From Basidiobolus ranarum (taxonomy: Eukaryota > Basidiobolomycota > Basidiobolomycetes > Basidiobolales), in the NCBI GenBank assembly GCA_040143965.1, contig JASJQH010000221.1:1-20801 (forward strand): a stretch of DNA of 20,801 nucleotides, in the 5' to 3' direction. The notes below the pieces were generated by a model. The model made no database searches and was not told the DNA's origin. It saw only the letters and a list, made by a program, of their open reading frames with translations. Positions 9,732-19,066 of this stretch are shown here, one piece after another; the stretch's first letter is position 1; each line of letters starts with the position of its first letter. A program made the translations under genes and the position numbers.

Positions 9732-10539
9732 ATGTCAGTCATTCCCTCCACCTGTCAGGTAACCGAGAATTCTAGCCTTATTCATTGTATTGAAAGAAAG
9801 GTCAACTTAACGGTTTTCTTTAGAATTGGTCTAGAGTAGCCTCCAGATCTTTTTGGTTTCAATGTCAACGTAGAAATTTTCACCCAACTGCTCTCATTGC
9901 AAAAAGTATGTACATCGAGACGCATTAAACATACTCCGATTCCTGCTAACAATTCTTCATACAACATAGAAACCAGTACCACTGACTTATCAGAGAAAAC
10001 TTTGATAGGAAATCCTGATCCTATTTCTAACATTCGCCCTGTTAAATACTATGTACCTGCTAATGAATCCCCCGAAGTATGCATTCACTCATACCAGTAA
10101 TTATTTTTGGAGATTTATTCTTATTATTTTCGACAAATAGGATACAGAGTGGAGGCTGTGGAATGAACGAGTTGATAAGTTGCACCAGGATTTTTGGTCG
10201 AATAACAATCGCAAGTTCTTGAAGGAGAAAGAGGAATACGTCTCTAAGAGTATGTGGTTGCAAGATATTTAAAGCAAATAATCTATCAATTTTACCTTTC
10301 CCATAAATAATGCTGCTTATTACTCCAATTCACTAGTCAAGCAAGAAAAAGGTTCGGTGTCAGCGGAAGACTTGTCAATATTTTACAAAAGCTTTCTCAA
10401 CGACTCCTATAGTCGTCACTTAAATTACAACAAGACCTGGATCAAAGAGAATTTTAAAATGCTCCTTCCTGGGTTAAAAGCTCTATTGCGGGGTAAAGCT
10501 AATCAAGTAATGCCTTATTTCAAGAAAAGTTACGCTTAA
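9732..10539 (+). CDS. COA8: Cytochrome c oxidase assembly factor 8 homologue (COA8/APOPT1)
   Basis: Five exons, 9732-9758, 9824-9905, 9970-10076, 10141-10249 and 10337-10539 (introns 65, 64, 64 and 87 bp), 175 aa. The first 36 or so residues are basic and hydroxylated (RVASRSFWFQCQRRNFHPTA), a good mitochondrial presequence. Then come the COA8 landmarks in order: GNPDPISNIRPVKYYVPANE, DFWSNNNRKFLKEKEEYV and AEDLSIFYKSFL...HLNYNKTW. In animals COA8 acts in the matrix to protect or promote assembly of complex IV; I infer the same role. Intron 2 has a near-ideal donor (GTATGT), branch (GCTAAC) and acceptor (CATAG); splicing it joins the presequence to the conserved core in frame. The last intron's acceptor (10336) is the least certain, chosen for frame and for the spacing of the conserved blocks. 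Confidence 0.9.
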
Positions 10540-11333
10540 CGTTCTTATTCATATTAACGCTTCGCTATATTTTTTATCTCCCCTTCACTCATTGGCATTT
10601 CGTATGGTTATTCAGTAGCCATTTTTTGATATTAAAGCAACCATGTTTCAGCATAAACCTCAGCTCTCTTTATCTAAATTCGTTGTTCAAATACTTTCAT
10701 TAAAAAGCTCCATTATTTTATATAACATTGACTAAACAATCGTTTCTCTGATTATTCGCTGATAGTAGAATGCCACGTGATTGCGTCAAATGTTATAGCT
10801 TCAGGAGTTTCAGTAGTTGAAATCCATTGTGACTTTCTTTATGGATTACATTATATAGTACCCAATCAAGTTAATTATATACTCGAGCGCTATTTTTGAT
10901 TGACTCAATGGATGATAGTCACTTGGTATTCCGCAATAATATTGAAGATGAATAGCAGTAGTAGGATGAAGCATTATTCCTCCTATTTTCTATACCAGTC
11001 ATATTTGTCTACCTTTATCATCTTAACCTCCCTTGTGCTTGTTATTTAGTTGTAGAGTTTCACGTGTGCAGAAATATTATATTTGTCAACAACGGCGATA
11101 TTGGATATTGGACTTTCTTTCCCGTTGCCATAAACTCCTGCCTGCTTCTATTTTGTACTTTGTGCATAATTTCTCCTCAGCTCATCTAGTCATACCCTCC
11201 TTCGTGGTGTCACAAAGGGAGTGCAGAATCTCTCGCTTTAGAGATCGCTCTTGAATCGTTCAAACACTCCAATTTCTTTTTCTACTCGCAAACATCTCTA
11301 GTTCTGTTGTAAACTTTGAACACGAGAATCCGA
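10540..11333. other. Intergenic region between COA8 and VTI1
   Basis: No gene can be supported in these 794 bp. It should hold the COA8 3' flank and the VTI1 promoter and 5' UTR. Two CACGTG palindromes (10774-10779 and 11061-11066) could bind bHLH factors. A branch-like TTAAC (11024-11028) followed by a pyrimidine-rich run ending in TTTAG at 11049 looks like a 3' splice site, possibly of a 5' UTR intron. One frame is open from 10965 to 11186 and reads as hydrophobic, but it has no usable start. Confidence 0.45.
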
Positions 11334-12548
11334 ATGTCGTATTCATATCTCTCAGGCTCAGAAACAAGCGAACTAGCTGACTCGACCTTAGCCTCAGCTT
11401 CTAATGCTTCCTTTCACACTCCCCCTTTCTCTTCATCTCGCGTGCTAGTTAATTATGATGTAGAGTACTCGGCACTTTCAGTACCCTTAACAAGGTATAT
11501 CCACACGGAAATACCGAGCTTACGAGGAGGTTAGAGTTACTATTTAATACCTTAGATCAAACGTTCACTTTTTTAGGTTTTTCTTCAAATTATACTATGT
11601 TGATACATATTTACATCAGTTTGAATCTTGTTACTTAGAAAAACGAAAGGAAAAAATCCGAGAAGCGAAAAGAGAACTTGTAGCAGCGGAAAATTTGGTA
11701 TGTATCAATGTGATGAGCGTAATACTACAACAATATCCATGTATTTAAATCCTCGAGTTTAACTTTCTTTGTCGGCTATTTAATTTCAATTTTTAGTTGG
11801 AAGATATGCAGAGTGAAGTCAGTATCGTTCCATTAAGCAAACGAGCTCGAGTTGAGCTAAGATTACGGAGCTATCGGAATGACTTACTAACTCTCAAAAG
11901 GGATCTTGTTAGTATATACGAAACTCTAAAGAATGCTACTTGTAACTGTAAGAGCTAATATTCAAACTTGACCTATTTAGCAACGTGTTTGTGAGATTCC
12001 AGAAAGCAGTGATTCGATGACTGACCATCAAACAGCACTTGATATCGATAGTAATTACGAAGACTCAAGAAGTAGATTGTTATCCGGCATGGATCGCTTA
12101 GAAGAGTCCTCACGTCGATTGCGTAGTAGTCATCGCTTGGCTTTGGAAACTGGTATAAAGAGCAATTCTTAAAAAATCAGAAAAAGCGGAAACTTACAAG
12201 AAAATTGTCATCAGAGTCTTTAGGTATGAGCACACTATCAGAGCTTCATGGGCAGCGGGAACAAATCTTACGCACCGGTGATGCGGTATGTACTCGTATT
12301 ATATTTCGGCTCTCTTATCCCTTGTTCATGTTTCAATTAGCTTATAGAAGGTGAAGCACATTTGGATCGAGCAAACATCTCACTTAAAGAATTGGCTAGA
12401 GGGTAGAGTCTTATTATACCTACAAATTCCTACCAACCGCTACTAATATCTTCCTCGTAGAATGTTTGCTAACACACTGATTAACTACGGAATGTTCTTT
12501 ACACTTTTAGCGATTTTCCTTCTGCTAATGTACATGCAGTTGGCTTGA
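11334..12548 (+). CDS. VTI1: Qb-SNARE VTI1
   Basis: Seven exons: 11334-11529, 11639-11697, 11797-11907, 11981-12152, 12215-12285, 12341-12402 and 12461-12548, giving 252 aa. Vti1 is a tail-anchored SNARE used in Golgi, endosome and vacuole fusion. The Habc part (about 41-120) follows Vti1A well: YDVEYSALSVP, EKRKEKIREAKREL, ENLLEDMQSEV, LRLRSYRNDLLTLKRDL. The SNARE motif begins with RLLSGMDRLEESSRRLRSSH, continues LALETESLGMSTLSELHGQR, with Gln193 at the expected zero layer. A C-terminal anchor (about 228-250) ends MYMQLA. Residues 1 to about 40 are a Ser/Thr-rich extension absent from yeast and human Vti1; no other in-frame ATG precedes the conserved part. The membrane-proximal region has no cysteine, so it is not an obvious SWF1 substrate despite the proximity. 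Donors GTTAGA (intron 1) and GTTAGT (intron 3) are less common forms. A competing splice pair in intron 1 is described under findings. AATAAA at 12705-12710. Confidence 0.9.
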
Positions 12549-13002
12549 TTCACTCTTTGATTTGATCTCCAAACACCGTAACCTCCCCCGACTCACTCAA
12601 TAATACTAACTCACCATTTATCTCGTTTCCAATCTAAATATATATGTAAAATTCCTCGAGGCTCTTTCAGTCCCCATTTCTGTACACACTACACCCCCTC
12701 ATGCAATAAAATCTCGCGTGTACAACCCTCTCCATTCACAGCCATAAATAGGTTTATTAATGTGGCCATTGTTGGCAGTGATAAAATAAAGTTCTAATTA
12801 GGAGACTTGTCTACAGCTGGCAAAACAGCCAATATGAAAAGTGAATTTGGTAGATAAACAGCAAAGAGTGGTAAAGTCGGAAATGATCAAAAGGGGGATG
12901 TTTAGGTTAAACAATCTTCAGTTGAACCCTGTGTGATGATGAATTGATATTGGATGCGACTGAAATATATGAATAGGGGACACATAAACCTCATCAAAGG
13001 CT
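12549..13002. other. Convergent intergenic region between VTI1 and the PPR gene
   Basis: Nothing coding is seen. It carries AATAAA for VTI1 at 12705-12710 and, for the minus-strand PPR gene, TTTATT at 12753-12758. Confidence 0.6.
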
Positions 13003-14631
13003 CTAGTTTTCAAGCAACTGGTGGCTCTTCAAGAACTTCAAAAGATCTGCGTTAGGCTCGACGTGGTTCCGCTTCATCTGCTCGATTAGTGATTTGGCCA
13101 TATTTATATCTTCGCCCTTGACATATCCTTTGATCATGACGCTGTAAGTCACCACATCTGGTACGATCTTAAATGACAGCATGTCCTCGTACATGCGCTT
13201 TGCAGATTCTAAGTTGGAAGACTTCATGTGCGCATCGATTAAGGTGTTGTATGTGACGACATCTGGATACACTCGGTTGTTTAGCATGTCACGGAATAAA
13301 TCCATAGCTTGGCTCAGAAGACCATTCTTGGTGTATGCGTTGATCAAGGTACTATACGTGACTACGTTTGGAGAGACGTCAGAATCCAGCATCTCTTGAT
13401 AGATGGAAGCGGCCTTCTCGATCTCGTTGGTCTTGACGAATCCATCGATAAGGGTGGTGTAGGTGAACACGTTGGGAGTAAGTCCAGATTGCATCATGTC
13501 AGAATACATCTCAACTGCCTCTCCCATAAGACCACATTTAGCCTTCATGTTGATGAGAATGGAAAATGTAATTACATTGGGTTTGATGTTGAAATCTGAC
13601 ATCTCTTTGTACAAATTCATCGCTTGGTCCACGTCCAATGACTTCGCATAACCATCCAACAAATTATTGAAAGTAATTAGATCTGGTGAAACACCACTGT
13701 CGATCATCTCGCGATAGATATTTAGAGCGGTTCCTAGGTTACGTCTCTTGGAATGAGCATCGATCAGAATACTGAACGTGACCACATCTGGCTCGATTCC
13801 CTCATCATTCAGCAAGATGTTGTAAACTTTAGTTAGCAATTCAATATCCCCTTTCTGCTTACATATCTTCAGAAGGGTGTTGTATGTTACCAGGTCGGGC
13901 AAAATGTTTTGCTTCACCATACGTTCGTACACCTGAAACGCACTATCTGGACTTTCTCTTCCGACCGCATTCATGATGATATTGTAAGTGTGAACATCTG
14001 GAGAAACACCATTCATTCCCATCTCACCAAGCACTGCCTTCGCTTGCTCAAAGTTCCCGGAACGTGAGTACCATGTTATTAAAGAGTTGTAGTCACGAGT
14101 GGATGTGAATTTGATCCCTACTCGGGCCATACTATTTAAAATCTCATTACACCTGGCTGACGAAGTCTTAAGATCTCGTGAGAATATTTGTAACATACGA
14201 GCGTAATGTTTTGCAGTGAGTCCATACTCTAGGGGTGAGCTTATCATTGAATTGAAGGCCCCCCAAACTTTCTCACCATCTCGTTTAGATAATCCTTGCT
14301 CTAAGGCACTAAACTCGGAAATCGTTTTGGGCTTACGTGACCTTGTGTTCTTTGAGGAGGCGACGCTAGTCGAGGCAGAGGCTTGGTTTACTACAGGCTT
14401 AGCTTTACTTTGAGACTCAATATTTAATTTTCGAACATATGTTTGTAATGCTTCGAGATCTGGAGTGCTCTCGTTTTTGGGTATGCTGGGAGTTGATGGG
14501 GACTGAGATTTGATGGTATTCGAATATTTTGCTGAATTAGTCACACTTCCTGAACGAATGACTCTGGGAAAGAGTGTGGTAGAGCGTGAGTGAAGTAAAG
14601 AGCGAGCATTTTTCAAAAATGACAGTGACAT
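13003..14631 (-). CDS. Mitochondrial P-type pentatricopeptide repeat (PPR) protein
   Basis: Intronless, 542 aa. Residues 1 to about 35 (MSLSFLKNARSLLHSRSTTL and on) are basic, Ser-rich and acid-free, a mitochondrial presequence. Residues 40-110 look disordered. From 178 to 527 there are ten consecutive PPR motifs, nearly all exactly 35 residues, with the canonical VVTYNTLID start and GVSPD-type end: 178-212, 213-246, 247-282, 283-317, 318-352, 353-387, 388-422, 423-457, 458-492 and 493-527. One or two degenerate motifs may precede them (about 138-177). PPR solenoids bind single-stranded RNA one base per motif, so this protein probably acts on one mitochondrial transcript in stability, processing or translation. 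No DYW, SMR or other catalytic domain is present. The regularity is unusual for a fungal PPR protein and closer to plant P-type proteins. The specific orthologue cannot be named. It is divergent from CCT6. Confidence 0.96.
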   Translation of the reverse strand: MSLSFLKNARSLLHSRSTTLFPRVIRSGSVTNSAKYSNTIKSQSPSTPSIPKNESTPDLEALQTYVRKLNIESQSKAKPVVNQASASTSVASSKNTRSRKPKTISEFSALEQGLSKRDGEKVWGAFNSMISSPLEYGLTAKHYARMLQIFSRDLKTSSARCNEILNSMARVGIKFTSTRDYNSLITWYSRSGNFEQAKAVLGEMGMNGVSPDVHTYNIIMNAVGRESPDSAFQVYERMVKQNILPDLVTYNTLLKICKQKGDIELLTKVYNILLNDEGIEPDVVTFSILIDAHSKRRNLGTALNIYREMIDSGVSPDLITFNNLLDGYAKSLDVDQAMNLYKEMSDFNIKPNVITFSILINMKAKCGLMGEAVEMYSDMMQSGLTPNVFTYTTLIDGFVKTNEIEKAASIYQEMLDSDVSPNVVTYSTLINAYTKNGLLSQAMDLFRDMLNNRVYPDVVTYNTLIDAHMKSSNLESAKRMYEDMLSFKIVPDVVTYSVMIKGYVKGEDINMAKSLIEQMKRNHVEPNADLLKFLKSHQLLEN

Positions 14632-15145
14632 TGTGCTGAAATGTACTTTGAGAGTATACTATGTCAAACCGTTTAAGTTTGATGTTAAGGACTTCGTGAA
14701 TTGAAAGAAATTATATCTTTCAAGATAGTCAAAAAATTTCCGTTCATATTTTTTGGAATATAAAATTAGCAGCCAAAGCCGTCACAAAATCATCTTCAAC
14801 CCTAACCCTTAATAACCTCCAAATTCAGTGGATTGCCCTCTCTACACCGGGTTAAAAAATGAGATCAACAGGTGAACTAAGGATTACGATGGTGTAAATA
14901 AACTAAAAAAACAAATACTGTTCGAAATTTCCAACAGATTATTTGATGGATTTGTTTCCATAATATTCTACCAAGAATCCGAGGAATCCCAAGGGGGTCG
15001 AGAAAAAAAAACTCAATTTTTCACTAAGGGAGGTTACTTGTATCTCCTTGGCTTCACAGACAATACCTGCGCTGCGAGTTATTGTTCATTTTCTTGTGTT
15101 TTTATTGTCAAGTTTTACAGCACCTTGTGACGTTAACACTTTAAT
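14632..15145. other. Divergent intergenic region, PPR gene/CCT6
   Basis: 514 bp with both promoters and the CCT6 5' UTR. A telomere-like double motif lies at 14798-14811. An A-run at 15002-15010 and T-rich tracts are seen. No coding stretch. Confidence 0.6.
14798..14811. promoter_or_regulatory. Telo-box-like motif AACCCTAACCCTTA
   Basis: Two tandem AACCCT units in the shared upstream region, about 170 bp from the PPR ATG and about 350 bp from the CCT6 start. AACCCTAA motifs are bound by Tbf1-type Myb proteins and occur in promoters of ribosomal and growth genes in many fungi. That this copy is bound is inference. Confidence 0.4.
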
Positions 15146-17331
15146 ATGTGAGTTTCGGTGAAAATACTGATTCCAAGATGATTTATCCTTGTTTTCTTGA
15201 TACTTATCATTTTTGTTATATAGGTCTTCTGCTATTCAGTTAATCAACCCCCAATCTGAAGTCCTCAGAAGAGGACAAGCTCTTCAGATCAACATCACTG
15301 GTGCCATGGGCCTTCAAGATGTTTTAAAATCTAACCTTGGTCCTAAGGGTACCATCAAGATGTAAGCCTCGTTTACTCTACCACAACGATCATCTTATCA
15401 TCTTGTCAGATCGTGTATATAAATTCTCGTATATACTTGTTTACTTACCACTGTTTGATTTTCAGGTTAGTCGATGGCTCTAATAACATCAAATTGACCA
15501 AAGATGGCAAAGTCCTCTTAAGTGAAATGGTATTTTACATTTAGATATCCCATTAGAATTGTTCATATTTCCCTAATAGTATAATTTATAGCAAATTCAA
15601 AACCCTACCGCAGTCATGATTGCCCGTGCTGCTACTGCTCAAGATGACATCGCTGGTGACGGTACCACCTCTGTTGTTCTTCTTGTCGGAGAGCTTTTAA
15701 AGCAAGCCGAGAGATACATCTCTGAAGGTCTTCATCCTCGTGTCATCACCGATGGTTTTGAACTCGCCAAGAAAGAGTCTTTGAAGGTACTATTACCTTG
15801 AATAGTTTTATCCTGCTCTTTCAAATTTCTAACTGGATTGTAAATAGTTCTTGGAGGAATTCAAACAAACCCCTAAGATCGATAGAGAACTCCTCGTCTC
15901 CGTTGCTAGAACTTCTCTTAGAACTAAACTTCAACAAAATGTTGCTGATACTCTTACCGAAGCCGTAGTAGATGCCGTTATGGCTATTCATAGAGATGAT
16001 CAACCTATTGATTTGCACATGGTTGAGATTATGAAGATGCAACATCGCATTGAAAATGACAGTAAATTAGTTCGTGGTCTCGTACTTGACCATGGTGCTA
16101 GACACCCTGATATGCCCAAGAGAGTTGAGGATGCTCACATCTTGATTTTGAACGTATCTTTGGAATATGAGAAGACGTAAGAAAGATTTATTTCGAGTTG
16201 TGCTATTATATATATTTACCCTATTCTTTTTGTTTACTTGACAGTGAAATCAACTCTGGTTTCTTCTACAACTCTTCCGAACAACGTGAGAAGCTCGTTG
16301 AATCCGAACGTAAGTTCGTTGACGAAAAGCTTAAGAAGATCGTTGAATTGAAGAACACCGTTTGTGATGGTAACAAGAAGGGCTTCGTCATCATCAACCA
16401 AAAGGGTATTGATCCCCTTTCCCTTGATGTTCTTGCCAAGAATGGTATCATGGCTCTTCGTAGAGCTAAGAGACGTAACATGGAGAGGTACACCATCATT
16501 TTCAACATTTGCAAGTGCATTCTCTTGCTCACCTACTAAAACTAATCCGTACTTAGACTTCAACTTATCTGCGGAGGTACCGCCACCAACTCTGTTGATG
16601 GACTCACTCCTGATATCCTTGGTTACGCTGGTTTGATCTATGAGCATACTTTGGGTGAAGAAAAATACACCTTTGTTGAAGAAGTCAAGGACCCCAGATC
16701 CGTCACTATTCTCATCAAGGGTATGTATTGGTACTCTGGTAAACTTCCATATATTTATTTACTGATTTACATATTCTAAATCGTAGGACCCAACCAACAT
16801 AGCATTGCTCAAATCAATGATGCCGTTCGCGATGGTCTACGTGCCGTCAAGAACACCATTGAAGATGATGGTGTCATTCCTGGTGCTGGTGCTTTCCAAG
16901 TTGCCCTCAGCTCTCATTTGACTAAATTCAAGGAATCAGTCAAGGGAAGAGCCAAGATGGGTGTTCAAGCCTTTTCTGATGCTCTTCTCATCATCCCCAA
17001 AACTCTTGCCAGAAATGGTGGTTTTGATCCTCAAGATGTTATCGTTATGTTGCAAGATGAGCATGCTGACGGACACGTAGTCGGTATTGACCTTAAGACT
17101 GGTGAAGCTCTTGACCCCGTTACTGAAGGTATCTGGGATAACTACCGCGTTCTTCGTCATCAACTTCACTCTTGGTAAGTGTTCTAAAGTAACTATTTTG
17201 TGCTATTATCACCATTCTTACAAATGTTGTTTTATATTAGCTCCGTTATCGCCAGCAACTTGCTCCTCGTTGACGAAATGATGCGTGCTGGTAGATCCTC
17301 TTTAAAGTCCGAAAATGTTGGCCCTAACTAG
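15146..17331 (+). CDS. CCT6: T-complex protein 1 subunit zeta (CCT6)
   Basis: Subunit of the cytosolic CCT/TRiC chaperonin that folds actin, tubulin and other proteins. Nine exons: 15146-15147, 15224-15361, 15466-15529, 15592-15786, 15848-16176, 16245-16487, 16557-16720, 16787-17174 and 17241-17331, giving 537 aa, the usual length. Landmarks in order: [34 protein letters not shown] (Asp91 for ATP hydrolysis), [83 protein letters not shown]-like [29 protein letters not shown] and [12 protein letters not shown]. Subunit zeta is shown by the N-terminal [11 protein letters not shown] and by [10 protein letters not shown]. The initiation codon is split: exon 1 supplies AT (15146-15147) and exon 2 the G (15224), giving MSSAIQL. 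The Met47 codon is split in the same way. All other junctions keep frame. The CDS converges on eL13. Confidence 0.97.
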
Positions 17332-17810
17332 ACTTTCTTTACTTATATCATCTTCCTACCACATATGCTTCTTTCATCAAAACTTCGTTGCTTTTAATTT
17401 GTGCCTATGTTACCTTTTTATTGGTCAATGTTTCTCCCCTCTGTATTCCATTCAATCACACATCCTTTGTTCACCTTGAAAAGAATCCATCTAAACAAAA
17501 GATTCAAAATACAGTTAAAACTTCTGAATACTTGCAGAAACAACGGTTATTCGTCGTCTTTATGTTTGTCACTATGTCACCAACACTGATCCATGAGATG
17601 AGATATGCTATTGTGTCCACAGTATCTCTATTCTGTGATAATGGATAATTACCAAATGTAATGGGTAATAAATGGGATTTGGGTGTAAGCCACATTTCAG
17701 GTTTAAGGAGGTTTATTTTTACGTTGAGAAAAGACCTGGAAGTATGTGTCGAGCATGATAAGTAATACAGAAAAGTTGGTTCAGGGAGGCAATAATAGTC
17801 CGTAAAGAAT
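17332..17810. other. Convergent intergenic region between CCT6 and eL13
   Basis: No gene seen. Contains AATAAA at 17667-17672 (plus strand, far from the CCT6 stop) and TTTATT at 17712-17717, which read on the minus strand is a polyadenylation signal about 95 nt past the eL13 stop. Confidence 0.6.
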
Positions 17811-18443
17811 CTATTTCTTGACCTTCTGGGCTTCTTCTTCAGCCTTAAGTTTAGCACGCTTTTCGCGGATTCCACGGTAGCGTTGTTCAGAGCGAACGTT
17901 ACGGAGGGTAGCGTAAGCACTTTGGTTCTTCTCTTCATCAGTGATCTTACGAGCCTTCTCCTTTTGGTAGACTTGAGTAACAGGCATGATAGCACCTGAA
18001 ACTTGCTTAGCCTCAGCCAATTCAGAAGCTTCACTGTCACCCTTCTTGGGCTTACCAGCCTTCTTAGGGAAGACAATGAGCTTAGCTTTGTAAGCCTTCA
18101 AACGTTGAACATTAAGTTGAAGGGATTCGTTGGACTTGTTACGACGACGGTGATCAACAGAAACACCAATGGTAAGAGCCTCCTTGCGACGAATACCAGC
18201 TTCCTTTAATTCCTCCAAAGTGAAACCCTTGCCGGATCTCAACTTGGTGTTGTATTTGATGGTAGGGCATCTCACGGCAGGTCTAAGAAGACCGTCAACG
18301 GGACGTGGGGCAATACGGGCAGCCTTTTGGACGCGATTGAGTCTTCTGCGCTTCTTGCGGCCAGCTTGGTCGAACCAAGTCTTGACACGTAATTGCCAGT
18401 CCTTGCGGAAATGGTTGTTAGGCAACTGATTGTTGTGCTTCAT
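17811..18443 (-). CDS. RPL13: Ribosomal protein eL13 (RPL13)
   Basis: Single coding exon, 210 aa, large-subunit protein. The start [17 protein letters not shown], then [58 protein letters not shown] and [20 protein letters not shown] leave no doubt about the family. The tail is Lys/Glu-rich and ends QKVKK. A strong 3' splice site (CTAAC branch and TTTTCAG; the AG complements 18447-18448) lies 3 nt upstream of the ATG, so the 5' UTR, or possibly a few N-terminal codons, is on an upstream exon. Many fungal orthologues start MAIKHNNQ or similar, so the true start could be one short exon upstream; candidate donors exist near 18560-18600 but none is decisive. Divergent from uS9, which suggests a shared ribosomal-protein promoter. 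Confidence 0.97.
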   Translation of the reverse strand: MKHNNQLPNNHFRKDWQLRVKTWFDQAGRKKRRRLNRVQKAARIAPRPVDGLLRPAVRCPTIKYNTKLRSGKGFTLEELKEAGIRRKEALTIGVSVDHRRRNKSNESLQLNVQRLKAYKAKLIVFPKKAGKPKKGDSEASELAEAKQVSGAIMPVTQVYQKEKARKITDEEKNQSAYATLRNVRSEQRYRGIREKRAKLKAEEEAQKVKK

Positions 18444-19066
18444 TTTCTGAAAAGTTAGAATATACAGTTAAGGAGATAACAGTGACATTTAATCGTTGAT
18501 ATATTGTTCAAGATGGATGGATTCGAAACTACATAACGAATTGGATTGACATTTGTGACCAACACTAATGTCTACCTTCGCCTGCAAAGATATTACTTTC
18601 ACCTGCAATCTGATCGATTGATTTTCCAATTGCTTCAATTACTTTGTTAACAAAAAAAGGATACGAGTAACGGTCAATCACAACAAGGGCCCGAGGGAAA
18701 GAGAGAGATTCGATATTGTCACCAAGTTTTTTTATAAACCTCTCTCAAGTTTTCTTGATTTCACTTTTAAACCCTTTTAATTGGTTCGCGATGGTTATTC
18801 TTGAGCTTAACTCGGAACTTTTAGTTAATCGAAATGGATTAAAGTTACTCAAGTTGACTAACTCGCGCTATAAATAAAAAAAATCTTTTTCTCGATGCTG
18901 ATTTGCGAGAATTGCCTCACAAAAGACTCACATGAGCACCTTACTCTCCTTCTCTTCTAATCTCGGTCAGCCAAAGTTTTTTGATAAGGTAGCGTATCGA
19001 TACATCCATCAATGACCCCCTCCAACTGTAAATACTCATCCCTATTAATTTAACTAGCCTTGAATC
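18444..19066. promoter_or_regulatory. Divergent ribosomal-protein promoter region (eL13/uS9)
   Basis: 623 bp between two ribosomal-protein genes reading outwards. It contains the presumed 5' UTR intron of eL13 at its left end, a TATA-like TATAAATA at 18869-18876 (plus strand, about 190 bp before the uS9 ATG), and TTTATAAA at 18731-18738, which on the minus strand reads TTTATAAA followed by A-rich DNA and could serve eL13. No coding stretch was found. Coordinated expression is inference. Confidence 0.5.

Noticed and set aside
9897-10100. Reading COA8 straight through intron 2 as one exon
   Set aside because: It would leave the conserved core without the presequence or an ATG. The 64-nt intron has ideal donor, branch and acceptor signals and its removal restores frame.
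10908-11189. Possible small membrane protein: ATG at 10908 joined to the frame open from 10965 to 11186
   Set aside because: Joining needs a 39-bp intron, shorter than any other here. The open frame contains what looks like a 3' splice site at 11049, and no family was recognised. A VTI1 5' UTR is the simpler reading, though this is not settled.
11033-11254. Second open frame upstream of VTI1 with many aromatic and basic residues
   Set aside because: Begins at TTG, no similarity recognised, no conserved pattern; likely chance within the 5' region.
12934-12963. C box-like (GTGATGA) and D box-like (CTGA) motifs suggesting a C/D snoRNA
   Set aside because: The two boxes are only about 20 nt apart and there is no convincing terminal stem.
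13181-13651. Plus-strand open frames inside the PPR gene
   Set aside because: They are antisense shadows of the repeated PPR codons.
16234-16647. Long minus-strand open frame inside CCT6
   Set aside because: It lies antisense to two CCT6 exons and an intron, with no motif of its own; a by-product of codon bias.
17504-18076. 190-codon minus-strand open frame overlapping the eL13 gene in another frame
   Set aside because: Its first part is eL13 read out of frame and its second part is the 3' UTR.
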